Of a DNA stretch of 64,000 nt, positions 45,247-54,518 are shown one piece after another. Made by a program: the position numbers and the translations under genes. The notes beneath the pieces are model-generated. The model was not told the origin of the DNA. It ran no database searches and worked only from the letters and a program-made list of their open reading frames with translations. Within the stretch, counting starts at the first letter, position 1, and every line of letters begins with the position of its first letter. Source of the stretch: a bacterium (GTDB lineage Bacteria > Vulcanimicrobiota > JABDET01); NCBI GenBank assembly GCA_021800275.1, contig JAJYZB010000011.1:17641-81640 (forward strand), written 5' to 3'.

Positions 45247-45934
45247 AAGTTAAAATCTCCAGTTTTGACGGGGCTGAAATTTGAACTGCTCTTTTCAATC
45301 TTAAGCAGGACTCGCAGAGGCCGCACATTTTTTTTCCGCCTGAGTAACAGGACCAGAGCAGTTTAAAAGGGAGCTCCAGTTTAACCCCTAATTTGACAAT
45401 CTCTGTTTTTCTCATAAAGATTGTTTTGCAGATAACTTTTGCATGGTTTAAAGTGGAATAAAAAAATGAATCATTAATAGCTTTTACAAATTTGATGGAA
45501 TTGTCTGGAAAAGTTGCTCCTTCTTCAGCATTGAATCCCACAACCAGTATTGGCGCCTGAAGAGATTCAGCAAGAGCTGCAGAGATATTCAAGAAAATTC
45601 CATTCCGATTGGGAACCCAGACACTCCGGGCTGATTTTTTTGTTTTGCGTTTGTTATCCAGTTCTTTTGTCGTTAGTTTTGGGATCAGTTCTCCTTTATT
45701 TATAAGGGATGTTTGTGTCCATTGGGACAAGTAGGGAAGAGGAATAATTTCATGTTTTATCCCACCTATTTTCGAAAATGCCGCCGCGGCTTCCATTTCT
45801 TTTAAAGCGGCTCTCTGCCCGTAATCAAAAGTTAAAGTTCGCACGACCTGATAACGGGTTAATGCCCACAGAAAATTTACAGATGAATCCAATCCACCTG
45901 ATAACACGACAATGGCTTTTTTGGAAAATTTCAT
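45236..45934 (-). CDS. queC: 7-cyano-7-deazaguanine synthase
   Basis: 232 residues, normal for QueC. ATP pyrophosphatase motif VVLSGGLDSSVNFLWA at the N-terminus and a C-terminal zinc site (CYSGGKKMCGLCESCLRLK). It converts CDG to preQ0 with ammonia and ATP. It heads the queC-DUF366-queE operon. Confidence 0.95.
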   Translation of the reverse strand: MKFSKKAIVVLSGGLDSSVNFLWALTRYQVVRTLTFDYGQRAALKEMEAAAAFSKIGGIKHEIIPLPYLSQWTQTSLINKGELIPKLTTKELDNKRKTKKSARSVWVPNRNGIFLNISAALAESLQAPILVVGFNAEEGATFPDNSIKFVKAINDSFFYSTLNHAKVICKTIFMRKTEIVKLGVKLELPFKLLWSCYSGGKKMCGLCESCLRLKRAVQISAPSKLEILTFAN

Positions 45935-46009
45935 TCTCTATCATTTAACGAAGGAATCCTTGCTCTCCTGCAGAAGACAAGTAAGCTTAACGTATATGGA
46001 GGGAAAAAA

Positions 46010-47965
46010 ATGAGAAAGATGACATTCTTTAAAAAGATTACTTTTGCATTCGTTTTTTTGAGCTTGTGTTTGGTTTCAAAATTGGTGTTAGGAAAACCTT
46101 ATGAAATTAGCTCCCCAAGCGGAGGAGTTTTAGCTGCTGAATATCAAGCCATTATTCTTTTGAATTCGAACACGATCAATGCCACAGGCAGGAGAGTTGT
46201 TTCAACTGAACATCAAGTTGTGAAACTGCTCTCCCCTGAAGCAGTCAGGCAGTACTCCGATGCTCTTCTGTTTTATTATGTGACTCCTGATCAGAAATGG
46301 ACGATTGATCAAGTAAAAATCACCACCCCGGATGGCAGCACAAAAAATATTCCGGTGGATGAAGCCAAGGTCGTTTCTCCTCTGGCAAAGTTCCCTCCGT
46401 ACAATCATTTAAAAGAAATTTTCCTTCCCCTTAGTGGACTGCAGCCAGGTGATGTGTTGAATTATACGGTCACAAAAACTGAAAAATTTTGGATTGCTGG
46501 AAATTTTTGGGATATGTTTTTTTTGCAGGACCAGAATCCTGTCAAAGATCTGAAAGTTTCAGTGATTGAAAAATCAGGAAAAAAAGTTTATGTGAAGGAA
46601 ATGAATGGAACCCTCCCTCTGCCCACCAGGAAAATAAGAAGAGATGGATCCATCAGAATGACATGGAGGTGGAAGAATGTCCACCCCTACCATTTCTCGA
46701 GTTCTGAACTTCCTAATATTCTGGTTTCTGATATCGTTCCAAAGTTTTTGATTTCTTCTGTTTCGCACTGGAGCCAGATCAAACACGCTGTCAATAGAAG
46801 ATTTTTTACTCCTGTTGTTTCAGGAACCGGCGTGCTGCGGAAGTTTTTAAAAGGACTTTTAAAAACAAATGATACGTCGAGCAAAAAAGAGAGGCTGATT
46901 TATGATTTTGTCGATCTGGATATTAAAAGTCTCCCGTCCCGGTTTGGCGGGGATTTTGGAATCATTCCTCATACCTTGAATTATCAAACGATTTTGAGAC
47001 AAGGTTTAGGTGATGATAGAGATAAAGCAGCCCTGTTATTCGCTCTTTACCAAAAGGAAGGACTTCACCCGCAGCTGGCTTTGATTTCAACCCTCAACAA
47101 CGGGAAGTACAGCGCGCATTTCCCGATCCCATCAGTTTTCAATCGAGTTCTGGTTGGTGTTCCTCAAAATGGAGAAACTCTCTGGTTAGATCCTTTTGTT
47201 CAGAATGCTCCATTTGGATATCTTCCACCCGAAGATCAGCATAGAACTGCGTTCTTGTTGAATTCAGACTCTTTTATTCAAACCCCTGTCCTGCCTCCAC
47301 ATGATAATTTCAGAGAAGTCGTTGTTTCGGGAACTCTTACCCGAACTGGAGGTTTGAATGAATCCCTGAGAATTAAAGTGGATGGCGCTAACAGCATTGG
47401 AATGAGAACCCTTCTGCAAAATGTCCCTCTTGAACAGAGGCAGAAAGTGGTTTCTGCTTTAGCGGCTCAAATCGCAGGGGGGCAGCCCAAAGTCCAGCAA
47501 GTTATGATTTCATCTGTAACCAATTTAAATAAGCCGTTGATTGTTGGCTTGAAGTTTAAAGCTCCACATTATGCCACTGTCGCAGGAAATCTATCTCTTA
47601 TTTCTCTCCCTTTTAATTCTTCCAATGGGCTTAAGATGATCTTGAAAGAAAAAGGAACAAGGACCTATCCTTTTGTCATTGGAAGCAAAATGCAGGAAAT
47701 AAAGAGAATGACCTTAGCTTTTCCTCTGTCTTATCGTGTCCGCTATATTCCCAAGAGCGTTAAAATTCAAAATGCCACTGGCTTTTATCAGGCTTATTTT
47801 AAAGTCGTGAAAAATAAACTGATGTTCGACTCAAATTTCATTATCAATAAGCGAATCATTCAGCCCGACCAGTTTTCTCTGTTCAAAGATTTAGTTTCAA
47901 AAAAACTCAAAACGGAAAGCACAAAAATTGTTTTTGAAAAAACAGGAGTTGGAAAACAAAGTTAA
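46010..47965 (+). CDS. DUF3857/pseudo-transglutaminase protein
   Basis: 651 residues with a signal peptide (FAFVFLSLCLVSKLVLG). The N-terminal domain is DUF3857-like (about 45-240; VVKLLSPEAVRQYSD, then LKEIFLPLSGLQPGDVLNYTV). The middle is a transglutaminase-like fold, but the expected catalytic Cys (GDCKDK pattern) is Asp336 in GLGDDRDKA and the expected His (FNHV) is Arg379 in FNRV. The terminal Asp-containing strand (LWLDPF) is kept. The enzyme is thus probably inactive and may bind peptides or glycans in the periplasm. Ribosome site GGAGGG. Confidence 0.82.
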   Translation: MRKMTFFKKITFAFVFLSLCLVSKLVLGKPYEISSPSGGVLAAEYQAIILLNSNTINATGRRVVSTEHQVVKLLSPEAVRQYSDALLFYYVTPDQKWTIDQVKITTPDGSTKNIPVDEAKVVSPLAKFPPYNHLKEIFLPLSGLQPGDVLNYTVTKTEKFWIAGNFWDMFFLQDQNPVKDLKVSVIEKSGKKVYVKEMNGTLPLPTRKIRRDGSIRMTWRWKNVHPYHFSSSELPNILVSDIVPKFLISSVSHWSQIKHAVNRRFFTPVVSGTGVLRKFLKGLLKTNDTSSKKERLIYDFVDLDIKSLPSRFGGDFGIIPHTLNYQTILRQGLGDDRDKAALLFALYQKEGLHPQLALISTLNNGKYSAHFPIPSVFNRVLVGVPQNGETLWLDPFVQNAPFGYLPPEDQHRTAFLLNSDSFIQTPVLPPHDNFREVVVSGTLTRTGGLNESLRIKVDGANSIGMRTLLQNVPLEQRQKVVSALAAQIAGGQPKVQQVMISSVTNLNKPLIVGLKFKAPHYATVAGNLSLISLPFNSSNGLKMILKEKGTRTYPFVIGSKMQEIKRMTLAFPLSYRVRYIPKSVKIQNATGFYQAYFKVVKNKLMFDSNFIINKRIIQPDQFSLFKDLVSKKLKTESTKIVFEKTGVGKQS

Positions 47966-48785
47966 GGTTTTTTCTCCCGCTAAAATCAATTTATCTCTTG
48001 AAATTTTAGGGAAGAGGTCAGATGGTTATCATGATCTTTATACGATTTTCAAGACTATTCAGTTTGGAGATGAGCTGACAGTCAACTGGATTTCAGGTGA
48101 GAGACAGCTGCACTGCTCCAATCCAGAGGTTCCTTTAGGAAATGAAAATTTAATTTTAAAGGCAGCTGCAGCGGTTGAGGAAGTGGTAGGATTTTCTATT
48201 CCGATTGAGGTTCACCTTGAAAAGAAAATTCCAATGGGCGCAGGGCTTGGAGGCGGAAGCAGCAATGCAGCTGCGATTTTAAAATTATTAGGAGAGCGTT
48301 ACCATATTTCTGATCAAATATTAATGCGCGCTGCTGCTGAACTGGGATCCGATGTCCCTTTTTTTTTAAGAGGGGGAACTGCTTTTGCAAAAGGGAAAGG
48401 AGAGCAGCTTGAGCTTCTTCCCGATTTTCCTTCGCTTCCTCTTGTTCTGATCAAGCCGCCTTTTTCCATTTCGACCGCTTTTGCGTATTCGCAGGTTCGT
48501 TCATACACGAGCGGCAAGAATTCTCTGAAACTGTCTCGCAGCATTAAAGAGGGAGAGGGTTTGAGTTCATTTCAGCATTTTGTGAATGATTTTGAGGTTT
48601 ATCTATTCCCTGTTTATCCCCAGCTTGAGCAGATTAAAAATATTTTTCTGGAAAATGGCGCTTTAGCCGCTCAAGTGACAGGAAGTGGTTCTGCGCTTTT
48701 TGCGTTCGCTTCTGATGAAAGCCATGCCTGTGAGCTGGCAGAAAAAGTTAGAGATTTTGGAGAGGTTTGGATGACTAAAACATGA
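47928..48785 (+). CDS. ispE: CDP-methylerythritol kinase
   Basis: 285 residues of the GHMP kinase family: SPAKINLSLEILGKRSDGYH, the ATP loop PMGAGLGGGSSNAAAIL and the C-terminal VTGSGSALFAF. It is the fourth enzyme of the non-mevalonate isoprenoid pathway. The start is uncertain: TTG at 47928 overlaps the preceding gene by 38 bp, and a TTG at 47949 is closer to the family N-terminus. Confidence 0.94.
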   Translation: MFLKKQELENKVKVFSPAKINLSLEILGKRSDGYHDLYTIFKTIQFGDELTVNWISGERQLHCSNPEVPLGNENLILKAAAAVEEVVGFSIPIEVHLEKKIPMGAGLGGGSSNAAAILKLLGERYHISDQILMRAAAELGSDVPFFLRGGTAFAKGKGEQLELLPDFPSLPLVLIKPPFSISTAFAYSQVRSYTSGKNSLKLSRSIKEGEGLSSFQHFVNDFEVYLFPVYPQLEQIKNIFLENGALAAQVTGSGSALFAFASDESHACELAEKVRDFGEVWMTKT

Positions 48786-49549
48786 ATTGGGAAGCGATTC
48801 TTCTGGCAGGAGGTAAATTGGAAGATCAATTCAAATCTCTGGGTTCATTTCCTGGGAAAGCGTATCTGCCTATAGATGGGAAACCCATGGCTCAGCATGT
48901 TCTGGATTCCTTGAAAAGCGTTTCACGCATCAAAAGAATTGTATGTGTTCTGCCTGAAGGTGGAAAAGAATTTTCAGGAACAGTATCTGTTCAGGGTGGA
49001 GAAACTCTTTTCAAGTCTCTTGAAGAAGGAGTTTCTGTTTTGCTGCCTGAAACAAGTCTGGTTCTGACTGCTGCGTGCGATCTTCCCTTTTTGACAAAAT
49101 CTGGAATCGAGAATTTTATGGATCAATGCGAGAGCTTTGAGGCTTCTCTATTTTACAGTTTTGTTTCTCGGGAAGATTCAGAATCCCGATTTCCAGAAGC
49201 TCGACATACTTATGTCAGGTTTTTAGAAGGAGAATTTTGCGGCGGAGGTCTGATTGGGATGGAACCCAGGGTTTTTTCATCTTTAAAAAAAATTGCCGAA
49301 AAAATTACTCAAAACCGCAAAAATGTTTTTGCATTGGCTCGAATTTTTGGAATTTCATTTCTTTTGAAACTGGCTTTTGGGAAGATTTTTGGAAAACTTT
49401 CCATTCCTGCATTAGAAAAGAGCGCAGGCAAACTTTTAGGCTATCCTGTGAAAGGAATTCTTTCTCATGACCCAGAAATTGCTTATAATATTGATGATTT
49501 GGAAACTTTAAATCAGGCGGCGGTTTTTTTAAAAAGAAGTCAGCTATGA
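48782..49549 (+). CDS. MobA-like nucleotidyltransferase
   Basis: 255 residues of the NTP_transf_3 group: AILLAGGKLEDQFKSLG, the KAYLPIDGKPM segment and the acidic metal site TAACDLPFL. Homologues include molybdenum-cofactor guanylyltransferase and IspD-type enzymes. It overlaps ispE and ridA by 4 bp each (ATGA), suggesting an operon; the sequence is not a standard IspD, so the link with isoprenoids is only positional. Confidence 0.85.
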   Translation: MNWEAILLAGGKLEDQFKSLGSFPGKAYLPIDGKPMAQHVLDSLKSVSRIKRIVCVLPEGGKEFSGTVSVQGGETLFKSLEEGVSVLLPETSLVLTAACDLPFLTKSGIENFMDQCESFEASLFYSFVSREDSESRFPEARHTYVRFLEGEFCGGGLIGMEPRVFSSLKKIAEKITQNRKNVFALARIFGISFLLKLAFGKIFGKLSIPALEKSAGKLLGYPVKGILSHDPEIAYNIDDLETLNQAAVFLKRSQL

Positions 49550-50001
49550 AACCAGTGCGAGTTTTCAGCAGAAATGCTCCTCCAGCTATAGGTCCTTATA
49601 GTCAGGCTATCCTTTTAGGTGGTCTTATTTTTGTTTCTGGGCAGCTGGGACTTGATCCTGAATCCGGTCAACTGGCAAGTCCTCAGATTGAACCACAAAC
49701 CAGGAGGGCATTGGAGAATTTAAAAGCGATTTTAGAAGAAGCGGGTTCAGGACTCGAAAGTGTTTTAAAAACTACGATTTTTTTGACAGATATGGCAAAT
49801 TTTCAAGTCATGAACGGTATTTACGCGGAGTATTTTCGAATCCATCCGCCTGCGCGCACAACGGTATGTGTCAAGGAACTTCCTAAACAAGCTATAATTG
49901 AGGTGGAAGCCATTGCTTTTACACGAAACGGACATTCTCTCAATTCTTCTTTGGAGAGGAGTTCAGCGTTAATGCCTCAAATTCAATCCCTAAAAGAATA
50001 A
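49546..50001 (+). CDS. ridA: RidA-family deaminase
   Basis: 151 residues. The RidA core (1-128) has APPAIGPYSQAI, FVSGQLGLDPESG and the catalytic arginine in PARTTVCVKELP. It hydrolyses reactive enamine/imine intermediates. A non-conserved 20-residue tail (HSLNSSLERSSALMPQIQSL) follows. It overlaps the previous gene by ATGA. Confidence 0.93.
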   Translation: MKPVRVFSRNAPPAIGPYSQAILLGGLIFVSGQLGLDPESGQLASPQIEPQTRRALENLKAILEEAGSGLESVLKTTIFLTDMANFQVMNGIYAEYFRIHPPARTTVCVKELPKQAIIEVEAIAFTRNGHSLNSSLERSSALMPQIQSLKE

Positions 50002-50010
50002 AATTATAAT
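49982..50010 (+). promoter_or_regulatory. Possible promoter
   Basis: TTCAAT at 49982-49987 and a perfect TATAAT at 50005-50010, 17-bp spacing. It lies within the end of ridA and would transcribe the zinc-finger gene and the second EF-G. Confidence 0.45.
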
Positions 50011-50028
50011 CGAAAGGAGAAATATTAG

Positions 50029-50205
50029 ATGGCGCAAGAAGGGAAAAAAGGAGCGAATAAAAAGCCAGGTCCTCCAAAGTGTCGAGTCTGCAGTGGTTTG
50101 TTAGATGAAAAGGAGACCGTCTGGATCGGTGGGCACAGATGGCATCGCCGCTGTGCAGAGCAGAAAAAGAAAAAAATTCCTGTTGAGTATTTAACTGCAA
50201 AATAA
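50029..50205 (+). CDS. 58-residue zinc-finger-like protein
   Basis: A small gene behind a clear AAAGGAGAAA ribosome site. The N-terminus and C-terminus are basic (Lys-rich). The core has C18-x2-C21, then H36-x2-H39-x2-C42 (KCRVCSGLL and GGHRWHRRC), a plausible zinc site similar in spacing to LIM-like or HNH-like knuckles. The basic ends suggest RNA or ribosome binding. It lies 88 bp before the second EF-G gene and probably shares its transcript. I do not recognise the family. Confidence 0.7.
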   Translation: MAQEGKKGANKKPGPPKCRVCSGLLDEKETVWIGGHRWHRRCAEQKKKKIPVEYLTAK

Positions 50206-50293
50206 CGATTGACTTAATTGGCGTCCCTGTCAACCTTAAATTGCCACATAAAAAAGACAAAGCTCTGAAAGAGCTGCAAGGAGAGGAGTTAAC

Positions 50294-52381
50294 GTGAAGA
50301 CTTATCGTACAGAAGAGATTCGGAATATAGGGTTATTTGGACATGGTGGAACAGGAAAAACCTCTTTCGTTGAGGCTCTGTTGTTTACTTCAGGAATTCT
50401 GGACAGACTGGGAAGAGTGGAGGAAGGCAATACAACAACTGATTTTGATCCAGATGAAGTAAAGCGTAAAATTTCAATTTCTCTCTCTCTTGCTCCTGTG
50501 GAGTGGAAAGGAAAAAAAATTAACGTCATTGACACTCCTGGATTTATGGATTTTATTTCAGAAGCTGCTGCTGCTTCCAGGGTTGTGGATACTGCCCTTA
50601 TTGCGATCAGCGCTCCTTCTGGCGTAGAAGTTGGAACAGAACAGGCTTGGAATAGAGCTGAAGAATATAAGCTGGTTAGATTTTTGTTCGTCAATCGTTT
50701 GGATAAAGAGAATGCTGATTTCGACCGTGTGATGGGCCAGATTCAAGAAAAGCTCTTTTCCAAGGCAGTCCCTTTTATTATACCGATCGGTCAGGCTGAG
50801 CAGTTTAAAGGTGTTGTGGATGTGGTGCAGCAGAAAGCGTATCAATTTGACAAAAAAGACATGAAAGAAATTCCTCTCCCTGACCATTTAAAGGAAAAAA
50901 CGAAACATTATCGGGAGCAGCTGATGGAATCTGCCGCTGAATCAAGCGAAACTTTGTTGAATAAGTTTTTAGAAACGGGTGAACTGTCTCCAGAAGAGCT
51001 GATTTCAGGATTGAAATCCCGAATATTATCAGGTGAACTGGTCCCTGTTTTTTGTGGTTCAGCTTATCAAAATGCTGGCATGCATTTAATTTTAGATGCT
51101 TTAATAACGTATGCTCCCAGTCCTATAGAAAGGGAAGAAGAGAAAGGCAGAGATCCTAAATCAGGGAAAGATGCAGCTCGAAAGCCTGATCCAAAGGATC
51201 ATTTTTCAGCTTTTGTTTTTAAGACCATGACTGATCCTTATGTCGGTAGAATCACATTTTTTCGTGTTTTCAGCGGGATTTTTAAGCCTGACTCTGTTTA
51301 TTATAATTCTGTGAAAGAAAAAGAAGAGAAAGTCAGCGGCCTTTTTACTCTTCGAGGAAAGCAGCAGGATAGTTTGCAGGAAGTTTATGCCGGCGATATT
51401 TGTGTTGCCGCGAAACTTGGAATTACGACCACTAATGACACCTTGTGCGAAAAAGCGAATCCTGTGGTTTTTTATGGGATTTCATTTCCAGAGCCTGTTC
51501 TGACAATGGCTCTGCAGCCTAAAAGCAAAGGGGATGAAGATAAACTTTCCAATGCTTTAAATCGAATCATGGAAGAAGATCCAACGATTAAAACATGGAG
51601 AGATCCTGAAATTAAGCAGTCCTTGATCTCAGGGTTGGGAGATCTGCACATTGACATCAACATTGAGAGAATGAAGCGCAAATTCGGTGTGGATATTGAG
51701 CTGAAACCTGCTTTGATTCCTTATAGAGAAACGATCAAAGGGAAAGCTGAAGCTCAGGGGAGGTATGTTCGCCAGACAGGCGGACATGGTCAGTACGGTC
51801 TGTGTTTCATTAAGGTTGAACCTCTTCCAAGAGGGGGGGGATTTGAATATGTGGATAAAGTTGTGGGAGGCGTGATACCGAATCAGTTTATCCCTTCAGT
51901 TGAAAAGGGCGTCATGAAAGCTATGGAAGACGGAGTTTTAGCAGGATATAAAATGGTGGATATAAGAGTGACTCTTTTTGACGGAAAATATCATCCTGTG
52001 GATTCCTCTGATATGGCTTTCCAGATTGCGGGGTCAATGGCTATGAAAGAAGCTGTAAACAATGCAGGTCTGATTTTAATGGAGCCGATCGGAGATTTGG
52101 AAGTCATTGTCCCTGATGCTTACATGGGGGATATTATAGGAGATTTAAATTCCAGGCGGGGAAGAATATCAGGAATGGAACCAGAAGTTAAAGGACAGCA
52201 GAAGATTAAAGCCACAGTGCCAGCGGCTGAAATGCAGAGATATGCGATTGATCTTCGCAGCATGACCCAGGGAAGAGGTAGATTTAAGTTGACTTTTTCG
52301 CATTATGAAGAGGTTCCCGCTCATATTGCTGAAGGGATTGTGGCAGAAGCTAAAAAAGAAAAAGAAAAAGTTGCTACCTAA
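50294..52381 (+). CDS. Second EF-G (EF-G2-like)
   Basis: 695 residues. The five-domain EF-G layout is preserved, but the P-loop is GLFGHGGTGKTSFVEALLF rather than the classical AHIDAGKTT, typical of the EF-G-like/EF-G II group. It keeps DTPGFMDF, NRLDKENAD, RQTGGHGQYGLCF and the C-terminal AIDLRSMTQGRGRFKLTF. In some bacteria such paralogues act in ribosome recycling or under stress. GTG start at 50294 behind AAGGAGAGG. Confidence 0.93.
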   Translation: MKTYRTEEIRNIGLFGHGGTGKTSFVEALLFTSGILDRLGRVEEGNTTTDFDPDEVKRKISISLSLAPVEWKGKKINVIDTPGFMDFISEAAAASRVVDTALIAISAPSGVEVGTEQAWNRAEEYKLVRFLFVNRLDKENADFDRVMGQIQEKLFSKAVPFIIPIGQAEQFKGVVDVVQQKAYQFDKKDMKEIPLPDHLKEKTKHYREQLMESAAESSETLLNKFLETGELSPEELISGLKSRILSGELVPVFCGSAYQNAGMHLILDALITYAPSPIEREEEKGRDPKSGKDAARKPDPKDHFSAFVFKTMTDPYVGRITFFRVFSGIFKPDSVYYNSVKEKEEKVSGLFTLRGKQQDSLQEVYAGDICVAAKLGITTTNDTLCEKANPVVFYGISFPEPVLTMALQPKSKGDEDKLSNALNRIMEEDPTIKTWRDPEIKQSLISGLGDLHIDINIERMKRKFGVDIELKPALIPYRETIKGKAEAQGRYVRQTGGHGQYGLCFIKVEPLPRGGGFEYVDKVVGGVIPNQFIPSVEKGVMKAMEDGVLAGYKMVDIRVTLFDGKYHPVDSSDMAFQIAGSMAMKEAVNNAGLILMEPIGDLEVIVPDAYMGDIIGDLNSRRGRISGMEPEVKGQQKIKATVPAAEMQRYAIDLRSMTQGRGRFKLTFSHYEEVPAHIAEGIVAEAKKEKEKVAT

Positions 52382-52459
52382 AATGATTCCTCTGTCTATT
52401 TAGAAAAGTTAAACATTTAGCAATCTTAACTCCTTGATTTGAAGATTGAATTGAACTAT

Positions 52460-52482
52460 ATTGAATCTGGTTTCAATTCAAT
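52460..52482 (+). promoter_or_regulatory. Palindrome upstream of unknown gene
   Basis: ATTGAAT and ATTCAAT separated by 9 bp, just before the AAGGAGG ribosome site of the gene at 52498. Several TTGAA-like words precede it. It may be an operator. Confidence 0.35.
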
Positions 52483-52497
52483 CTAAGGAGGTTAGTT

Positions 52498-52959
52498 ATG
52501 AATTCAGGAATAGGAACATTTTCGCTTTATGTGGATGTCCAACGAGGTCCATTAGGCACGCAGTCTCAAATTGATCAAAAAATGATTGTGAAACCGGGGG
52601 GTACCATTCCTATAACCCCTGGTGGGCAAGCAACTCTCAGTGTAAGAGAGACATTTCTTCCTCAGAAGGTTTTTGATCCAAAGACTGCAAGCGAGGTCAA
52701 CTGGTCAACAGAAATCGAGGGAGATAAAACGAAGCCATTTACGATAGAAGATAATGGAATGGTAGGAATAGAACCCTACCACTATACTCCTCAGTATCAG
52801 GAGGGACAGATTGGTCCGGTCAGTTTGTGGGTCATGACCCATCAGTTCAAATTAACTTGTGATGGATTAGGCGCAGCTCAGTTAGTTCTTGCGGCGAAAG
52901 ATGCCGCCGGCAAAATTTTGAACCAGGAGAAGTTTCAGGTTGTAGGAGTGGAAACCTAG
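52498..52959 (+). CDS. Unknown beta-rich protein
   Basis: 153 residues behind a perfect CTAAGGAGGTTAG ribosome site, so well translated. The predicted structure is mostly beta (IGTFSLYVDVQRGP, ATLSVRETFLP, VSLWVMTHQFKLTC, AAQLVLAAKDAAGK). No signal peptide and no recognised domain; it may be an immunoglobulin-like or jelly-roll fold. Together with the genes at 654, 3992, 5789 and 9346 it belongs to a group of strongly initiated, signal-less unknowns. Confidence 0.7.
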   Translation: MNSGIGTFSLYVDVQRGPLGTQSQIDQKMIVKPGGTIPITPGGQATLSVRETFLPQKVFDPKTASEVNWSTEIEGDKTKPFTIEDNGMVGIEPYHYTPQYQEGQIGPVSLWVMTHQFKLTCDGLGAAQLVLAAKDAAGKILNQEKFQVVGVET

Positions 52960-53024
52960 AGCTTCTGAATTCAAGGATTTAACTTCTAAAGAAAGAAATT
53001 TCAAAATAAGGAGTTTCTTTCTTT

Positions 53025-54518
53025 ATGGATAGGGAAATACATGACATCATTTCAAAGTTGGGGACAAATGAAAAAGCCGCCCTCCGTTTACTGATTGATC
53101 TGCCTCAAAAGATTCTGGATGAGCCTTCCTCAAAATTATTTTCGCTTTATCCTTGGACAGGGGTTATTTTGTTTCCTAAAAACATTGAAGATAAGAAACA
53201 GACAGTAACTTTGATTCAAAAACTCCAAATCATGAATGCCCAGAGTTTTCCGGATTATCCTCTTTTTATTTCTGTTGATCAGGAAGGTGGATCTGTTTCA
53301 CCATTAGAAAAACTTATGACTCCATCCCCAGGAAATATGGCTTTAACTGCTGCTCGAGATTCAGAAGGTGTTTCTGCCATTTCTAAATTAGCGGCAAAAG
53401 AACTTAAAGATCTGGGGTTTAACGTGAATTTTGCCCCTGTCATGGATGTCAATACAGCTCCTGAGAATCCAATCATTGGAATTCGATCTTTTGGCTCGGA
53501 TCCTGAAATGGTCGCAGAATTAGGGTGTAGAGTTATTAGAGCTTATCAGGGTGAAGGAGTCATGGCAGTGGCAAAACATTTTCCTGGACATGGAGACACC
53601 ATCAAAGATTCTCATTTAGATCTCCCTGTTGTCAATGCTCCCTTGGAGCGGATTTCAAAAGTTGAGCTTTACCCGTTTGAGAAAGCTGTGCAGGCAGGGG
53701 TATGGGGAATGATGACAGCCCATGTGATTTTTCCTTGTTTAGATACTAAGCCAGCCACTTTGTCTCGGAAAATTTTAACCGAACTGCTTAGAAAAAAAAT
53801 GAATTTTCAAGGGGTTATTTTTACTGATTCTTTTTCTATGGCCGCTATTCGAGAACATTTTGATTTGGAGGAGGCTGTGAAAGAAGCCGTTTTGGCTGGT
53901 TCTGATGTTCTTTTAGCGCTTGGGGATGATCGTTATCAATTGGAGATTTTTCAGATTTTAAAAGATTTGATAAAGGATGGAGGTCTTCCTTCGGAGTGTG
54001 TTGATGATCCGATTTACCGCATCCTTTCTTACAGGAAAAAACTGGCTCTATTAAAGCCTTTTTCTGATTTTGTTCCAACTCCTCATTTGACTGAGAATCT
54101 GCATGAAAAAGCAGTAACCATCTTAAAAGGAGAAGAACTGCTGCCTGTTTCAGGGGATTTTGAAATTTTTCTTTCACCTGATGCTTCAGTCAAAATACAG
54201 TTGTTTAAGGAGGTCTTTCCTGATTTTACTTTTGTTTCATGGCCATGGGAGAAAAATCCTGATCAAGAGAGATACGCTGTATTTTTTGGTGAAAGGCGAA
54301 CTCTTATTCCCGAAGTTGTGAAAAGGATAAAGGAGTGGAATTTTGAACCCTATTTAGCTATCTCATTCGGGAATCCTTATCTTCTTCATCTGGTTTCTAC
54401 TTCCAAAATTCAAATAGCGACGTATCATATCAATTCGATTTTTGTAAAAGAAGCTTCAAAGATCCTGCTGCAAGGCAAGAAAGTTCGTGGAAAATTGCCT
54501 GTGCCCATCATATCGTGA
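53025..54518 (+). CDS. GH3 beta-N-acetylhexosaminidase (NagZ-like)
   Basis: 497 residues. The GH3 barrel (about 1-330) shows VDQEGGSVSPLEK, the family motif KHFPGHGDTIKDSHLDLP (histidine in the acid/base loop) and the nucleophile Asp in IFTDSFSM. A C-terminal domain of ~150 residues is less conserved. NagZ-type enzymes cleave GlcNAc from muropeptides. No signal peptide, so it would act in the cytosol in cell-wall recycling. Its stop overlaps lptC by 4 bp. Confidence 0.9.
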   Translation: MDREIHDIISKLGTNEKAALRLLIDLPQKILDEPSSKLFSLYPWTGVILFPKNIEDKKQTVTLIQKLQIMNAQSFPDYPLFISVDQEGGSVSPLEKLMTPSPGNMALTAARDSEGVSAISKLAAKELKDLGFNVNFAPVMDVNTAPENPIIGIRSFGSDPEMVAELGCRVIRAYQGEGVMAVAKHFPGHGDTIKDSHLDLPVVNAPLERISKVELYPFEKAVQAGVWGMMTAHVIFPCLDTKPATLSRKILTELLRKKMNFQGVIFTDSFSMAAIREHFDLEEAVKEAVLAGSDVLLALGDDRYQLEIFQILKDLIKDGGLPSECVDDPIYRILSYRKKLALLKPFSDFVPTPHLTENLHEKAVTILKGEELLPVSGDFEIFLSPDASVKIQLFKEVFPDFTFVSWPWEKNPDQERYAVFFGERRTLIPEVVKRIKEWNFEPYLAISFGNPYLLHLVSTSKIQIATYHINSIFVKEASKILLQGKKVRGKLPVPIIS

